A stretch of 64,000 nt of DNA from an uncultured Clostridia bacterium (GTDB lineage: Bacteria > Bacillota > Clostridia > Oscillospirales > Acutalibacteraceae): NCBI GenBank assembly GCA_947628665.1, contig CANRAU010000009.1:1-64000 (forward strand). Reading direction: 5' to 3'. Below the pieces are notes generated by a model. The model was not told the origin of the DNA. It did no database searches and saw only the letters and a program-made list of their open reading frames with translations. The translations under genes and the position numbers were made by a program. Shown piece after piece: positions 8,863 to 15,851 of the stretch; position 1 is the first letter of the stretch; each line of letters begins with the position of its first letter.

Positions 8863-10143
8863 TCAGATCTCCGTGCCGCCTACGGGACGGATGGAAAGCA
8901 CATAACAAGCGCCCTCGCCGAACACGGATTCCATGACTGCCCGATACTCGTCGAGCTTCCCATACGGCACAAATGCCTGTATCGTCCCCGCAAAGCCGCC
9001 ACCGTGCACGCGCCACGCGCCGCAGCCCTCCAAAATGCGCTGCGACAGGGCGAGCGCCAGCGCCACCGGCTGCTCGTGGGGCTTTTTGACCGAAAATACA
9101 TTTTGATTGTATTTATAAGAGGAATCGCCGCTTTCGAGAATTTGCCGTTTAAAGGCTTCAAAATCCCCTGCGCGCAGCGCGTCCACTTCCCGCAGCACGC
9201 GGGCGTTGTCCGCATAGAAATGCATGGCGCGCAAAATCGCCCTGTCGCCCACCTTCGCGCGCAGCGACGGGATTTGCGCATAAAACTCCGCTTCCGGAAC
9301 TTCCCGTAGCACCTTTTTGCCGAAAACCTGCGCCACCTGCTCCATTTCTTCGCGGATGGCGGCGTAATCCTCGGTCAGATCAGAGTGACTGCCCTTGGTA
9401 TCCACAATGCAGAGCGCATGACCGCAGGCCGCAAAGTCAAACGGGACTTCCTCGATCTCGGGATTTGCGGGATCGGCAAAATCGATCGTCACGAAAGAAC
9501 CGACGGAACAGGCCATTTGATCCATCAGACCGCAGGGCTTGCCGAAATACGTATTTTCGGCGTACTGGGCGATTTTCGCAATGGTCACCGCATCCACTTT
9601 GCCGTCGTTGTAGAGATAATTCAAAATCGTTCCGACCAAAACCTCATACGCCGCCGAGGAAGAAAGCCCCGAACCCGACAGCACATCCGATACCGTCGCC
9701 GCGTCAAAGCCGCCGATTTGGTAGCCGCAGTTCAGGAAGCCCTGACACACGCCGCGCACCAAAGCGGGCGAATGCCCGACCTCCGCCTGCTGTACGGAGA
9801 GGTCGTGCAGATCGACAACGTCCATGGCGTACCCTGCGGATTTGACACGGACGATCTGCTCCGAATTCTTTGCCGCAGCCGCGACCGCGTCCAGATTAAT
9901 CCCCGCCGCAAGCACGCGACCGTGGTTATGGTCGGTATGGTTGCCGCCGATCTCGCTTCTGCCGGGCGCGGAAAACAGGCGAATCTCCCGATCCGGCGCG
10001 TAAAGCTCGGCAAACGTGTCGACCAGTGCAAGATAACGCGCCCGCTGTGCTGTAACGGCATCCTGCGTTTTGTAAACACGCGCAAAATGCGCATCGTAGC
10101 TTCCCGATGCGATCTGTTCTTTCCACTGCGTTTGGTTGGGCAT
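8863..10143 (-). CDS. galK: galactokinase
   Basis: GHMP kinase of 426 residues that phosphorylates galactose at C1 (Leloir pathway). The signature with GRSEIGGNHTDHNHGRVLAAG lies near residues 45-65, and the ATP loop of type PxxxGLSSSAA appears as SGSGLSSSAAYE. The third GHMP motif (GGGFAGTIQAFV) is near the C-terminus. ATG 10143 is chosen because AAAGGATG precedes it at a normal distance; the frame upstream has no family similarity. No galT or galE in the window; the operon instead continues with peptidases and a phosphohexomutase. Confidence 0.93.
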   Translation of the reverse strand: MPNQTQWKEQIASGSYDAHFARVYKTQDAVTAQRARYLALVDTFAELYAPDREIRLFSAPGRSEIGGNHTDHNHGRVLAAGINLDAVAAAAKNSEQIVRVKSAGYAMDVVDLHDLSVQQAEVGHSPALVRGVCQGFLNCGYQIGGFDAATVSDVLSGSGLSSSAAYEVLVGTILNYLYNDGKVDAVTIAKIAQYAENTYFGKPCGLMDQMACSVGSFVTIDFADPANPEIEEVPFDFAACGHALCIVDTKGSHSDLTEDYAAIREEMEQVAQVFGKKVLREVPEAEFYAQIPSLRAKVGDRAILRAMHFYADNARVLREVDALRAGDFEAFKRQILESGDSSYKYNQNVFSVKKPHEQPVALALALSQRILEGCGAWRVHGGGFAGTIQAFVPYGKLDEYRAVMESVFGEGACYVLSIRPVGGTEI

Positions 10144-10202
10144 AGTGTAACATCCTTTCGAGAGGTGTTCATCCGCTAAAGCCGCGAAGCAAAATCGGAC
10201 GA

Positions 10203-10940
10203 TTATTTTTTGAAATTGGCATTGTAAAAGCTGATCAAATGGTTCACGACGAACACCGACAGCCCCGAAAACGTCAGCAACAGGATGATCGGCAAAAGGA
10301 ACGCCATGGAAAACGGATCGAACACATGGCGGCCGATGATGCTGTAGGAGACGAGCTTCGGCAGAAAGCCGAGCGTGGAGCAAAGCAGATACTGCCGTAT
10401 ATCATAGCGCATTGCGCCGTAAACCTGACTGATCGTATTGATCGGGAAGCTCGGCACGATGCGAAACGCAATGAGCAGCGCGCCTTTCGCTTTGCTGTCG
10501 CCGTAATCCAAAACGCGCCGCACGTCGTCATTGCGCACAAGGAATCGGTGTACCAACCCGCCGCCGAGGTATTTGCCCCACAAATATTTGATGAGGGACA
10601 GCAGCGAAAAGCCCACAAGGTTAATGAGTACCGCGTAGGGCGTCGGGAAAGCGATACCCGCAATCACGCAGATCGCGGAAATGGGCAGCGGCAAAACCGC
10701 CTTGGAAAGATAAATCAGCAAAATGACCCCGATCAGGATGCCTTTGTAGGGGATCGCCGCCACGGCATATTCAAAATCGGCGAGCTTGCGCATGATCTCG
10801 TCGTAATGCTCCAAAAAAGTCGGGTCTTGGAACAGGAGCGCCACACAAAGCAATACAGCCGCTAAAATCAGCAGCACAAGCGCCAGCAGATTCAGCAGCT
10901 TTTTTCGATTCAGCTTTCCGTGCGCCAAGGCGTCCACCAT
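10203..10940 (-). CDS. TVP38/TMEM64 (DedA-like, VTT domain) membrane protein
   Basis: About 245 residues, polytopic. A basic N-terminus is followed by a first membrane segment, and the VTT/SNARE-associated core carries the family landmarks near PISAICVIAGIAFPTPYA and FRIVPSFPINTISQVYGAM. Family members are implicated in lipid or undecaprenyl-phosphate transport across the membrane; the substrate here is not shown. A promoter places the RNA start near 10990, which rules out the more upstream TTG start at 10991. ATG 10940 abuts AAAGG, so the nearby GTG or TTG further in cannot be excluded. First gene of the operon through to the phosphohexomutase at 3188. Confidence 0.8.
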   Translation of the reverse strand: MVDALAHGKLNRKKLLNLLALVLLILAAVLLCVALLFQDPTFLEHYDEIMRKLADFEYAVAAIPYKGILIGVILLIYLSKAVLPLPISAICVIAGIAFPTPYAVLINLVGFSLLSLIKYLWGKYLGGGLVHRFLVRNDDVRRVLDYGDSKAKGALLIAFRIVPSFPINTISQVYGAMRYDIRQYLLCSTLGFLPKLVSYSIIGRHVFDPFSMAFLLPIILLLTFSGLSVFVVNHLISFYNANFKK

Positions 10941-10996
10941 CCTTTTGTCGTTTGTTACGCGCGGACAAATCGATTTACAGGCAAAATCCAATTGAC

Positions 10997-11025
10997 ATTT
11001 TATAACAGAATCACGTTTTGGTCAA
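10997..11025 (-). promoter_or_regulatory. promoter of the TVP38-galK-M42-M42-GNAT-COG4100-mutase operon
   Basis: TTGACC (11020-11025), 17-bp spacer, TAAAAT (10997-11002) on the minus strand. No other clear terminator or promoter was seen before 3188, and internal genes overlap, so this probably drives seven genes. Confidence 0.75.
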
Positions 11026-11078
11026 CACAAACTGTAAAAATAAAAACCGCGATTTCCCTGTTATCGTATGAATTTTTA

Positions 11079-11087
11079 TGGTACAAT
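11079..11087 (+). promoter_or_regulatory. extended -10 promoter of the dehydrogenase gene
   Basis: TGGTACAAT gives an extended -10 element; the -35 region is poor. It lies about 40 bp before the dehydrogenase start, divergent from the promoter at 11020. Confidence 0.5.
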
Positions 11088-11129
11088 ATCCATAAGCTGA
11101 GGAACAGATCGTAATTGCAGGTGAACATT

Positions 11130-12086
11130 ATGAAAATTGTGATTTTAGACGGGATCACGACCAACCCGGGTGATCTTTCCTGGGATTGGATGCGTACATA
11201 CGGCGAGGTCACGGCCTATGACCGCACACCGAAGGAAAAAATTATCGAACGCTGCAGGGATGCGGAAATCGTCGTGACCAACAAGACCCCCTTGGGGCGG
11301 AAAGAAATCGACGGTATGCCAAAATTGCGCTTTGTTGCGCTGCTCTCTACCGGATTTAACATTGCGGACGGCGCATATCTGCGCGAAAAAGGCATTCCGC
11401 TTTCCAATATTCCCGCCTATTCCACGGGAGCGGTGGCACAGCTCGTATTCGCTTTTCTGACCGCGTTCACCAATGCCGTCCAGCTGCACAGCGACGCGGT
11501 GCACGCGGGCGAATGGACGAACTGCCCGGATTTCTGCTTTTGGAAGACGCCGCTTGCGGAGCTTGGCGGCAAAACGCTCGGCATTGTGGGCTTCGGCAAA
11601 ATCGGGCAAAAGGTCGCCGATATTGCCGCGTGCTTTGATATGCGGGTGTTGGCCGTTTCGGGGCATGAGACCGACCAGACGCACCGCGCAAATTTTGCGT
11701 GGACGACCTTAGACGAGCTTGCGGCGCAGTCGGATTTTATCACGCTGCACTGTCCGCTGAACGCCAACACCCAAGGCCTTGTCAATGCGGATTTCCTTGC
11801 CAAATGCAAGCCGTCCGCCTATCTCATCAACACCTCGCGCGGGCCGGTGGTGGAGGACGCCGCCCTCGCCCACGCGCTCAACACCGACCGTTTGGCGGGT
11901 GCGGCTCTCGATGTGCTGACCACAGAGCCGCCCCGTGCGGACAATCCGCTTCTGCACGCGAAAAACTGCCTGATCACGCCGCACATTGCCTGGGCGGCCT
12001 ACGAAACGCGCGAACGGCTGATGCACATTTTGCAGGATAATTTCCGCGCCTTTATGGACGGCCATCCCATCCATGTGGTGAATTGA
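11130..12086 (+). CDS. D-2-hydroxyacid dehydrogenase (glycerate dehydrogenase-like)
   Basis: NAD(P)-dependent dehydrogenase of 318 residues. The Rossmann loop is GIVGFGKIGQKVAD; the substrate/catalytic arginine lies in INTSRGPVVE and the acid/base histidine in TPHIAWAA near residue 285. The residues resemble hydroxypyruvate/glycerate dehydrogenases more than PGDH, and there is no ACT domain. Exact substrate uncertain. ATG 11130 follows GCAGGTG; the in-frame upstream start at 11115 has no ribosome site. Monocistronic, with a strong terminator. Confidence 0.88.
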   Translation: MKIVILDGITTNPGDLSWDWMRTYGEVTAYDRTPKEKIIERCRDAEIVVTNKTPLGRKEIDGMPKLRFVALLSTGFNIADGAYLREKGIPLSNIPAYSTGAVAQLVFAFLTAFTNAVQLHSDAVHAGEWTNCPDFCFWKTPLAELGGKTLGIVGFGKIGQKVADIAACFDMRVLAVSGHETDQTHRANFAWTTLDELAAQSDFITLHCPLNANTQGLVNADFLAKCKPSAYLINTSRGPVVEDAALAHALNTDRLAGAALDVLTTEPPRADNPLLHAKNCLITPHIAWAAYETRERLMHILQDNFRAFMDGHPIHVVN

Positions 12087-12100
12087 CAAAAGTACCTTTC

Positions 12101-12140
12101 AAAAACAGCCCCTCAAAAATTCGCTTGAGGGGCTGTTTTT
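12101..12140 (+). terminator. intrinsic terminator of the dehydrogenase gene
   Basis: Near-perfect stem with arms AACAGCCCCTC / GAGGGGCTGTT flanked by A and T runs, 14 bp after the stop. The 160 bp that follow hold nothing recognisable. Confidence 0.85.
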
Positions 12141-12304
12141 CATTTGTCGGAAAGCCTGCGGATGTGTGCCGTTTCGTAAGGGTGGCGAAGTGCGAAAGCA
12201 AACCGTCAAGGTTTCCTTTCGCGTATGCGCCGCAGGCGGCACGTTCGGCAAAAGGCCGATGTGTGTCATTTCGACGAAAAAGGATCGTCGCTTTTCGGCA
12301 AAAT

Positions 12305-12339
12305 GAAAGCATCCCCTCGAAAGGTCGAGGGGATGCTTT
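12305..12339 (-). terminator. intrinsic terminator of the paralogous membrane-protein operon
   Basis: Stem AAAGCATCCCCTCGA / TCGAGGGGATGCTTT, followed on the minus strand by CATTTTG. It lies about 25 bp after the last gene of the three-gene set. Confidence 0.75.
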
Positions 12340-12363
12340 GCTTACATCAGAAAGGGGAAGGGA

Positions 12364-13644
12364 TCAGCCGGTTACTGCCGGATAGATAAAGTTGCTGTAA
12401 GTCGTGGTCGTGGTCGTAGTCGAGTCACCAATGGCCTGTACGGTATTGGTGCGAACCGTGAACTTGCCATATGCTGTATAGGTATAGCTCAAATCAATCA
12501 GTTGACCGCGGTCGTTCACCCGGAAAGACACCTGAATATCGGAATAGCGCATAATCAAGTCGGTCAGCTTCAACACGCCGAAGTCGGTGTTGTTGAGCGA
12601 CACGCGGGACTGAATCAGCGCCGCGACTTCATTCTGTACCAAATAATCATTGGTGAGTCTGGTCAAACCGCAATCGCTTTGTCTGTTCGGATGATCCACA
12701 TTCTTCAAACGAATGCTGTACACGCTGTACGCACCCGTGCCCGCAGGCGCGTCATAAGCGCTCACAATCTGAATATCGTCCGCCGTCAGCTGCGTCGGCA
12801 TTAAGAAGTACTCTTCCTTCAGGCTGTCTTCACGATCGGTAAGATCCATATCCGGCGTAACATCCGTCAAGATATTTCCTACGCCGACAAAAGAGCCGAC
12901 GATCTGGTCAAGCGACAAACTCGCCGCGCCGAGGATCTGATTGATGGTTTCGGTTTGTTCACCGACGGAGACATGGCCGTCCGGCGTATAGTCCGCTTTT
13001 CTGTCCAGTCTGTACCGCGTCGCATTCTGCGCCTGTGCAGTCGCTTCGTTCAGCAGATCAACGATCCGCTGTCTGTCTTCCTCAGCGCCGAGATCCGTGT
13101 CCGCTGCAAACGGATATTCCACAGCGTCATGCGTGATAACAGGCTTGCGGGTCAAAGAAGCCTCCAGCTTGTCAATCAGGTTCAGTAGAGAATCTTTGAA
13201 AGACTGAATCCCGTTGCCGACTGTGACGCCAAGGCCGCCCAAATCAAGACCGCCGAGGTTGCCCAGTATACTGCCGATGTCAAGCCCGCCGAGAAGCCCC
13301 AAAAGGCTGTCGAGCAGCCCGCCGCTCTCTTCCGGTGTGGTCGTGGACGGCGTCGAGGTAGAGGGGGTGGTCGGCGTAGGCGTTGTTGCCGCCGGAGTCT
13401 GCGGAGCGGGCGTCGTCGTCTGCGGAGGTGTGACGGTATTGCCGCCGCCCGTCTGCACGACGTTCGGATACACCTGAATTTTTGTCGGTTCGCCTCTTGA
13501 CGCCATGCCGAACATACCGGCAGTTAAAGCAACCGCAAGAATGATAGCGCAGAAGCGAACCCAGCCGCGCTGTCTTTTGGCTTTTTTCGCTTGAAGCTCT
13601 TCGAGCGTAGGCTCGATCTTGGCTTTCTTTTCTTTAGCCATCAT
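12364..13644 (-). CDS. single-pass membrane protein with Thr/Pro-rich linker, paralogue A
   Basis: 426 residues. A short Lys/Glu-rich cytoplasmic N-terminus and one membrane segment (near residues 30-50) lead into a Thr/Pro-rich linker, a Gly/Leu-rich stretch, and a C-terminal domain that ends in YSNFIYPAVTG. The C-terminal end, the linker architecture and the N-terminal pattern are shared with the two genes upstream, so the three are diverged paralogues. No known domain recognised; a surface-exposed beta-rich domain on a flexible stalk is my inference. Two adjacent ATGs (13644, 13641) are both usable with AGGA upstream. Confidence 0.75.
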   Translation of the reverse strand: MMAKEKKAKIEPTLEELQAKKAKRQRGWVRFCAIILAVALTAGMFGMASRGEPTKIQVYPNVVQTGGGNTVTPPQTTTPAPQTPAATTPTPTTPSTSTPSTTTPEESGGLLDSLLGLLGGLDIGSILGNLGGLDLGGLGVTVGNGIQSFKDSLLNLIDKLEASLTRKPVITHDAVEYPFAADTDLGAEEDRQRIVDLLNEATAQAQNATRYRLDRKADYTPDGHVSVGEQTETINQILGAASLSLDQIVGSFVGVGNILTDVTPDMDLTDREDSLKEEYFLMPTQLTADDIQIVSAYDAPAGTGAYSVYSIRLKNVDHPNRQSDCGLTRLTNDYLVQNEVAALIQSRVSLNNTDFGVLKLTDLIMRYSDIQVSFRVNDRGQLIDLSYTYTAYGKFTVRTNTVQAIGDSTTTTTTTYSNFIYPAVTG

Positions 13645-13690
13645 ATTCTTCCTTTCATAAGTAATCTGCTTTCAGTTTTGTGAAAGCGAA

Positions 13691-14379
13691 CCGAATCAAT
13701 AAACGAAGTTGCTGTAGGTCGCCTTGGTGTCCATGTCGCCCTTGCCGTGAATCGTCCCTAATTTCACGTTCAAGCCAAGTTCCGTTACTTCTGCATGATA
13801 GCTATAGGTCAGTTCTACCAGCTTGCCGTCCGTAATCACGACTTTGACATTGATGTTCGAGTAAACACCCTGCAAATCCGTAACGGTGATCGCACTGGTG
13901 AACTTCTTGATCTCCTCGGCAACTTCCGACTGAATAACAATATCGTCCGTCAGACGGTTCAGCGCCGTAGAGCCGTCCCGCTTCGGTGTGGTAGCATCAT
14001 CCAGTGTAAAGGTGTACGTGTCGCCGTCTACCTTCAGGTTCTTAAGATCGCCCGCTTCCAGAGTGGTTGCCTTCAGCTTATAGCTGTTGCCGTGATAATC
14101 AATGACTGCGGCTGCATCTTCACCCTTTTTGATGGTCGCCGTCTTGGGCTGATCTCCGCCCGCGCCGACAAAGCCTGCGACAACGCTCTCAATGGTTGCG
14201 TCTTCATCAATTCCTCTGATAATGGGGTTCAAGAGCCGCTCCAAGCCACCGACGTCTACCTTGTTGAGCTTGCTTTCACGCGTCCAGGTGTAGCCCGCCT
14301 TGACCGCCGCAGCCGTCGCCGCATTGATCGCTTTGACCGCTTCCGCCGCCTGATCCGCCTGCTCGGGTGTCTGCGCAGC
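13691..14379. repeat. long direct repeat, downstream copy
   Basis: 689 bp matching 14681-15369 at an offset of exactly 990 bp. By eye I find a single difference (A at 14323, G at 15313), which is silent. It covers the C-terminal two-thirds of two adjacent genes. Confidence 0.95.
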
Positions 14380-14661
14380 CGCATTATCGCCGGAGCCGCT
14401 CGCAGAGCCGTCATCCCAGCTCTGTGTGCCGGAGGAATTGTTACTGTTTACGGCAACTGCATTTTTATTGTTTTCTTCCGCAAGGCTGGAAAGCTCTGCC
14501 GCTGCGGCTTCATTTGCTTTTTTCGCCTGTTTTGTCGAGACGACGGTTACGCCCGCAACCAGCACGAGGGCAAGCACGATCGCCCAAAAGCGCGTCCAGC
14601 CATTGGAGCGCCGTGTCTTTTTCTCTATGATCTCTTCAGGGGTCAAATCCACTTTAGCCAT
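13696..14661 (-). CDS. single-pass membrane protein, paralogue B
   Basis: 321 residues. Cytoplasmic N-terminus of the type LTPEEIIEKKTRRS, one membrane segment near residues 25-45, an Asn/Ser/Gly-rich linker, then a domain of about 215 residues that is identical in amino-acid sequence to that of paralogue C. No recognised family. Its N-terminus and linker differ clearly from paralogue C, so only the exported domain has been kept identical. RBS AGGGAG precedes ATG 14661. Confidence 0.78.
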   Translation of the reverse strand: MAKVDLTPEEIIEKKTRRSNGWTRFWAIVLALVLVAGVTVVSTKQAKKANEAAAAELSSLAEENNKNAVAVNSNNSSGTQSWDDGSASGSGDNAAAQTPEQADQAAEAVKAINAATAAAVKAGYTWTRESKLNKVDVGGLERLLNPIIRGIDEDATIESVVAGFVGAGGDQPKTATIKKGEDAAAVIDYHGNSYKLKATTLEAGDLKNLKVDGDTYTFTLDDATTPKRDGSTALNRLTDDIVIQSEVAEEIKKFTSAITVTDLQGVYSNINVKVVITDGKLVELTYSYHAEVTELGLNVKLGTIHGKGDMDTKATYSNFVY

Positions 14662-14680
14662 AATCTTGTCTCCCTCTTAT

Positions 14681-15369
14681 CCGAATCAATAAACGAAGTT
14701 GCTGTAGGTCGCCTTGGTGTCCATGTCGCCCTTGCCGTGAATCGTCCCTAATTTCACGTTCAAGCCAAGTTCCGTTACTTCTGCATGATAGCTATAGGTC
14801 AGTTCTACCAGCTTGCCGTCCGTAATCACGACTTTGACATTGATGTTCGAGTAAACACCCTGCAAATCCGTAACGGTGATCGCACTGGTGAACTTCTTGA
14901 TCTCCTCGGCAACTTCCGACTGAATAACAATATCGTCCGTCAGACGGTTCAGCGCCGTAGAGCCGTCCCGCTTCGGTGTGGTAGCATCATCCAGTGTAAA
15001 GGTGTACGTGTCGCCGTCTACCTTCAGGTTCTTAAGATCGCCCGCTTCCAGAGTGGTTGCCTTCAGCTTATAGCTGTTGCCGTGATAATCAATGACTGCG
15101 GCTGCATCTTCACCCTTTTTGATGGTCGCCGTCTTGGGCTGATCTCCGCCCGCGCCGACAAAGCCTGCGACAACGCTCTCAATGGTTGCGTCTTCATCAA
15201 TTCCTCTGATAATGGGGTTCAAGAGCCGCTCCAAGCCACCGACGTCTACCTTGTTGAGCTTGCTTTCACGCGTCCAGGTGTAGCCCGCCTTGACCGCCGC
15301 AGCCGTCGCCGCGTTGATCGCTTTGACCGCTTCCGCCGCCTGATCCGCCTGCTCGGGTGTCTGCGCAGC
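14681..15369. repeat. long direct repeat, upstream copy
   Basis: Partner of 13691-14379. The boundaries fall just outside the stop codons on one side and inside the linker-coding part (after the codons for CAQ-type linker start) on the other. Confidence 0.95.
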
Positions 15370-15657
15370 GCCCGCATCGGTGCTGCCGCCTGCAGTGCTG
15401 CCGCCTGCAGTGCCACCGATCACAGAGCCGCCGCCCGTGCCTACAGCTACCGTGCCGGCATTGATCTGTACGCCCTGATACACGGTTCTGCCTTTACCGA
15501 AGGCCACGTATGTAACCGAATAGACAAACACAACCGCCAAGAACAGTGCGCAAGCCTTTAAGAAAGTTTCACCGAAAACCTTTCTTTTCGCTTTTTTTCT
15601 CTCTTCTTTGGCTAAGCGCTCTTCGGGAGTGAGCTCTATTTTCTCTTTCTTTGCCAT
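14686..15657 (-). CDS. single-pass membrane protein, paralogue C
   Basis: 323 residues from ATG 15657, which follows AAAGGGG. Lys/Glu-rich N-terminus with LTPEERLAKEERKKAKRK, one membrane segment, a Gly/Thr linker with short GGSTAGGSTDAG-like repeats, then the same 215-residue domain as paralogue B. First gene of the three-gene unit. Function unknown; location next to spoIIE may be coincidental because spoIIE has a terminator between. Confidence 0.78.
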   Translation of the reverse strand: MAKKEKIELTPEERLAKEERKKAKRKVFGETFLKACALFLAVVFVYSVTYVAFGKGRTVYQGVQINAGTVAVGTGGGSVIGGTAGGSTAGGSTDAGAAQTPEQADQAAEAVKAINAATAAAVKAGYTWTRESKLNKVDVGGLERLLNPIIRGIDEDATIESVVAGFVGAGGDQPKTATIKKGEDAAAVIDYHGNSYKLKATTLEAGDLKNLKVDGDTYTFTLDDATTPKRDGSTALNRLTDDIVIQSEVAEEIKKFTSAITVTDLQGVYSNINVKVVITDGKLVELTYSYHAEVTELGLNVKLGTIHGKGDMDTKATYSNFVY

Positions 15658-15717
15658 TCTGTTGAATCCCCTTTCTAACAATGAGCAGATTAACACCACG
15701 TTAATCGATACGATTAC

Positions 15718-15746
15718 AATTTACAATAAAATCATCGAATTGTCAA
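15718..15746 (-). promoter_or_regulatory. promoter of the paralogue C-B-A operon
   Basis: TTGACA (15741-15746), 17-bp spacer, TAAATT (15718-15723) on the minus strand; leader of about 55 nt. Confidence 0.7.
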
Positions 15747-15819
15747 CAAATATTCAAGATTTTTATAATACTTTTATTAAAAAAAGCAATTCCAAGACTG
15801 CAAATATCTGCAAAAATCA

Positions 15820-15851
15820 GGAAAGAATCGGTTAATTTGCCGATTCTTTCC
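15820..15851 (-). terminator. intrinsic terminator overlapping the end of spoIIE
   Basis: Perfect 12-bp stem GGAAAGAATCGG / CCGATTCTTTCC whose first arm is part of the last spoIIE codons, followed by TGATTTTTG on the minus strand. Confidence 0.8.
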
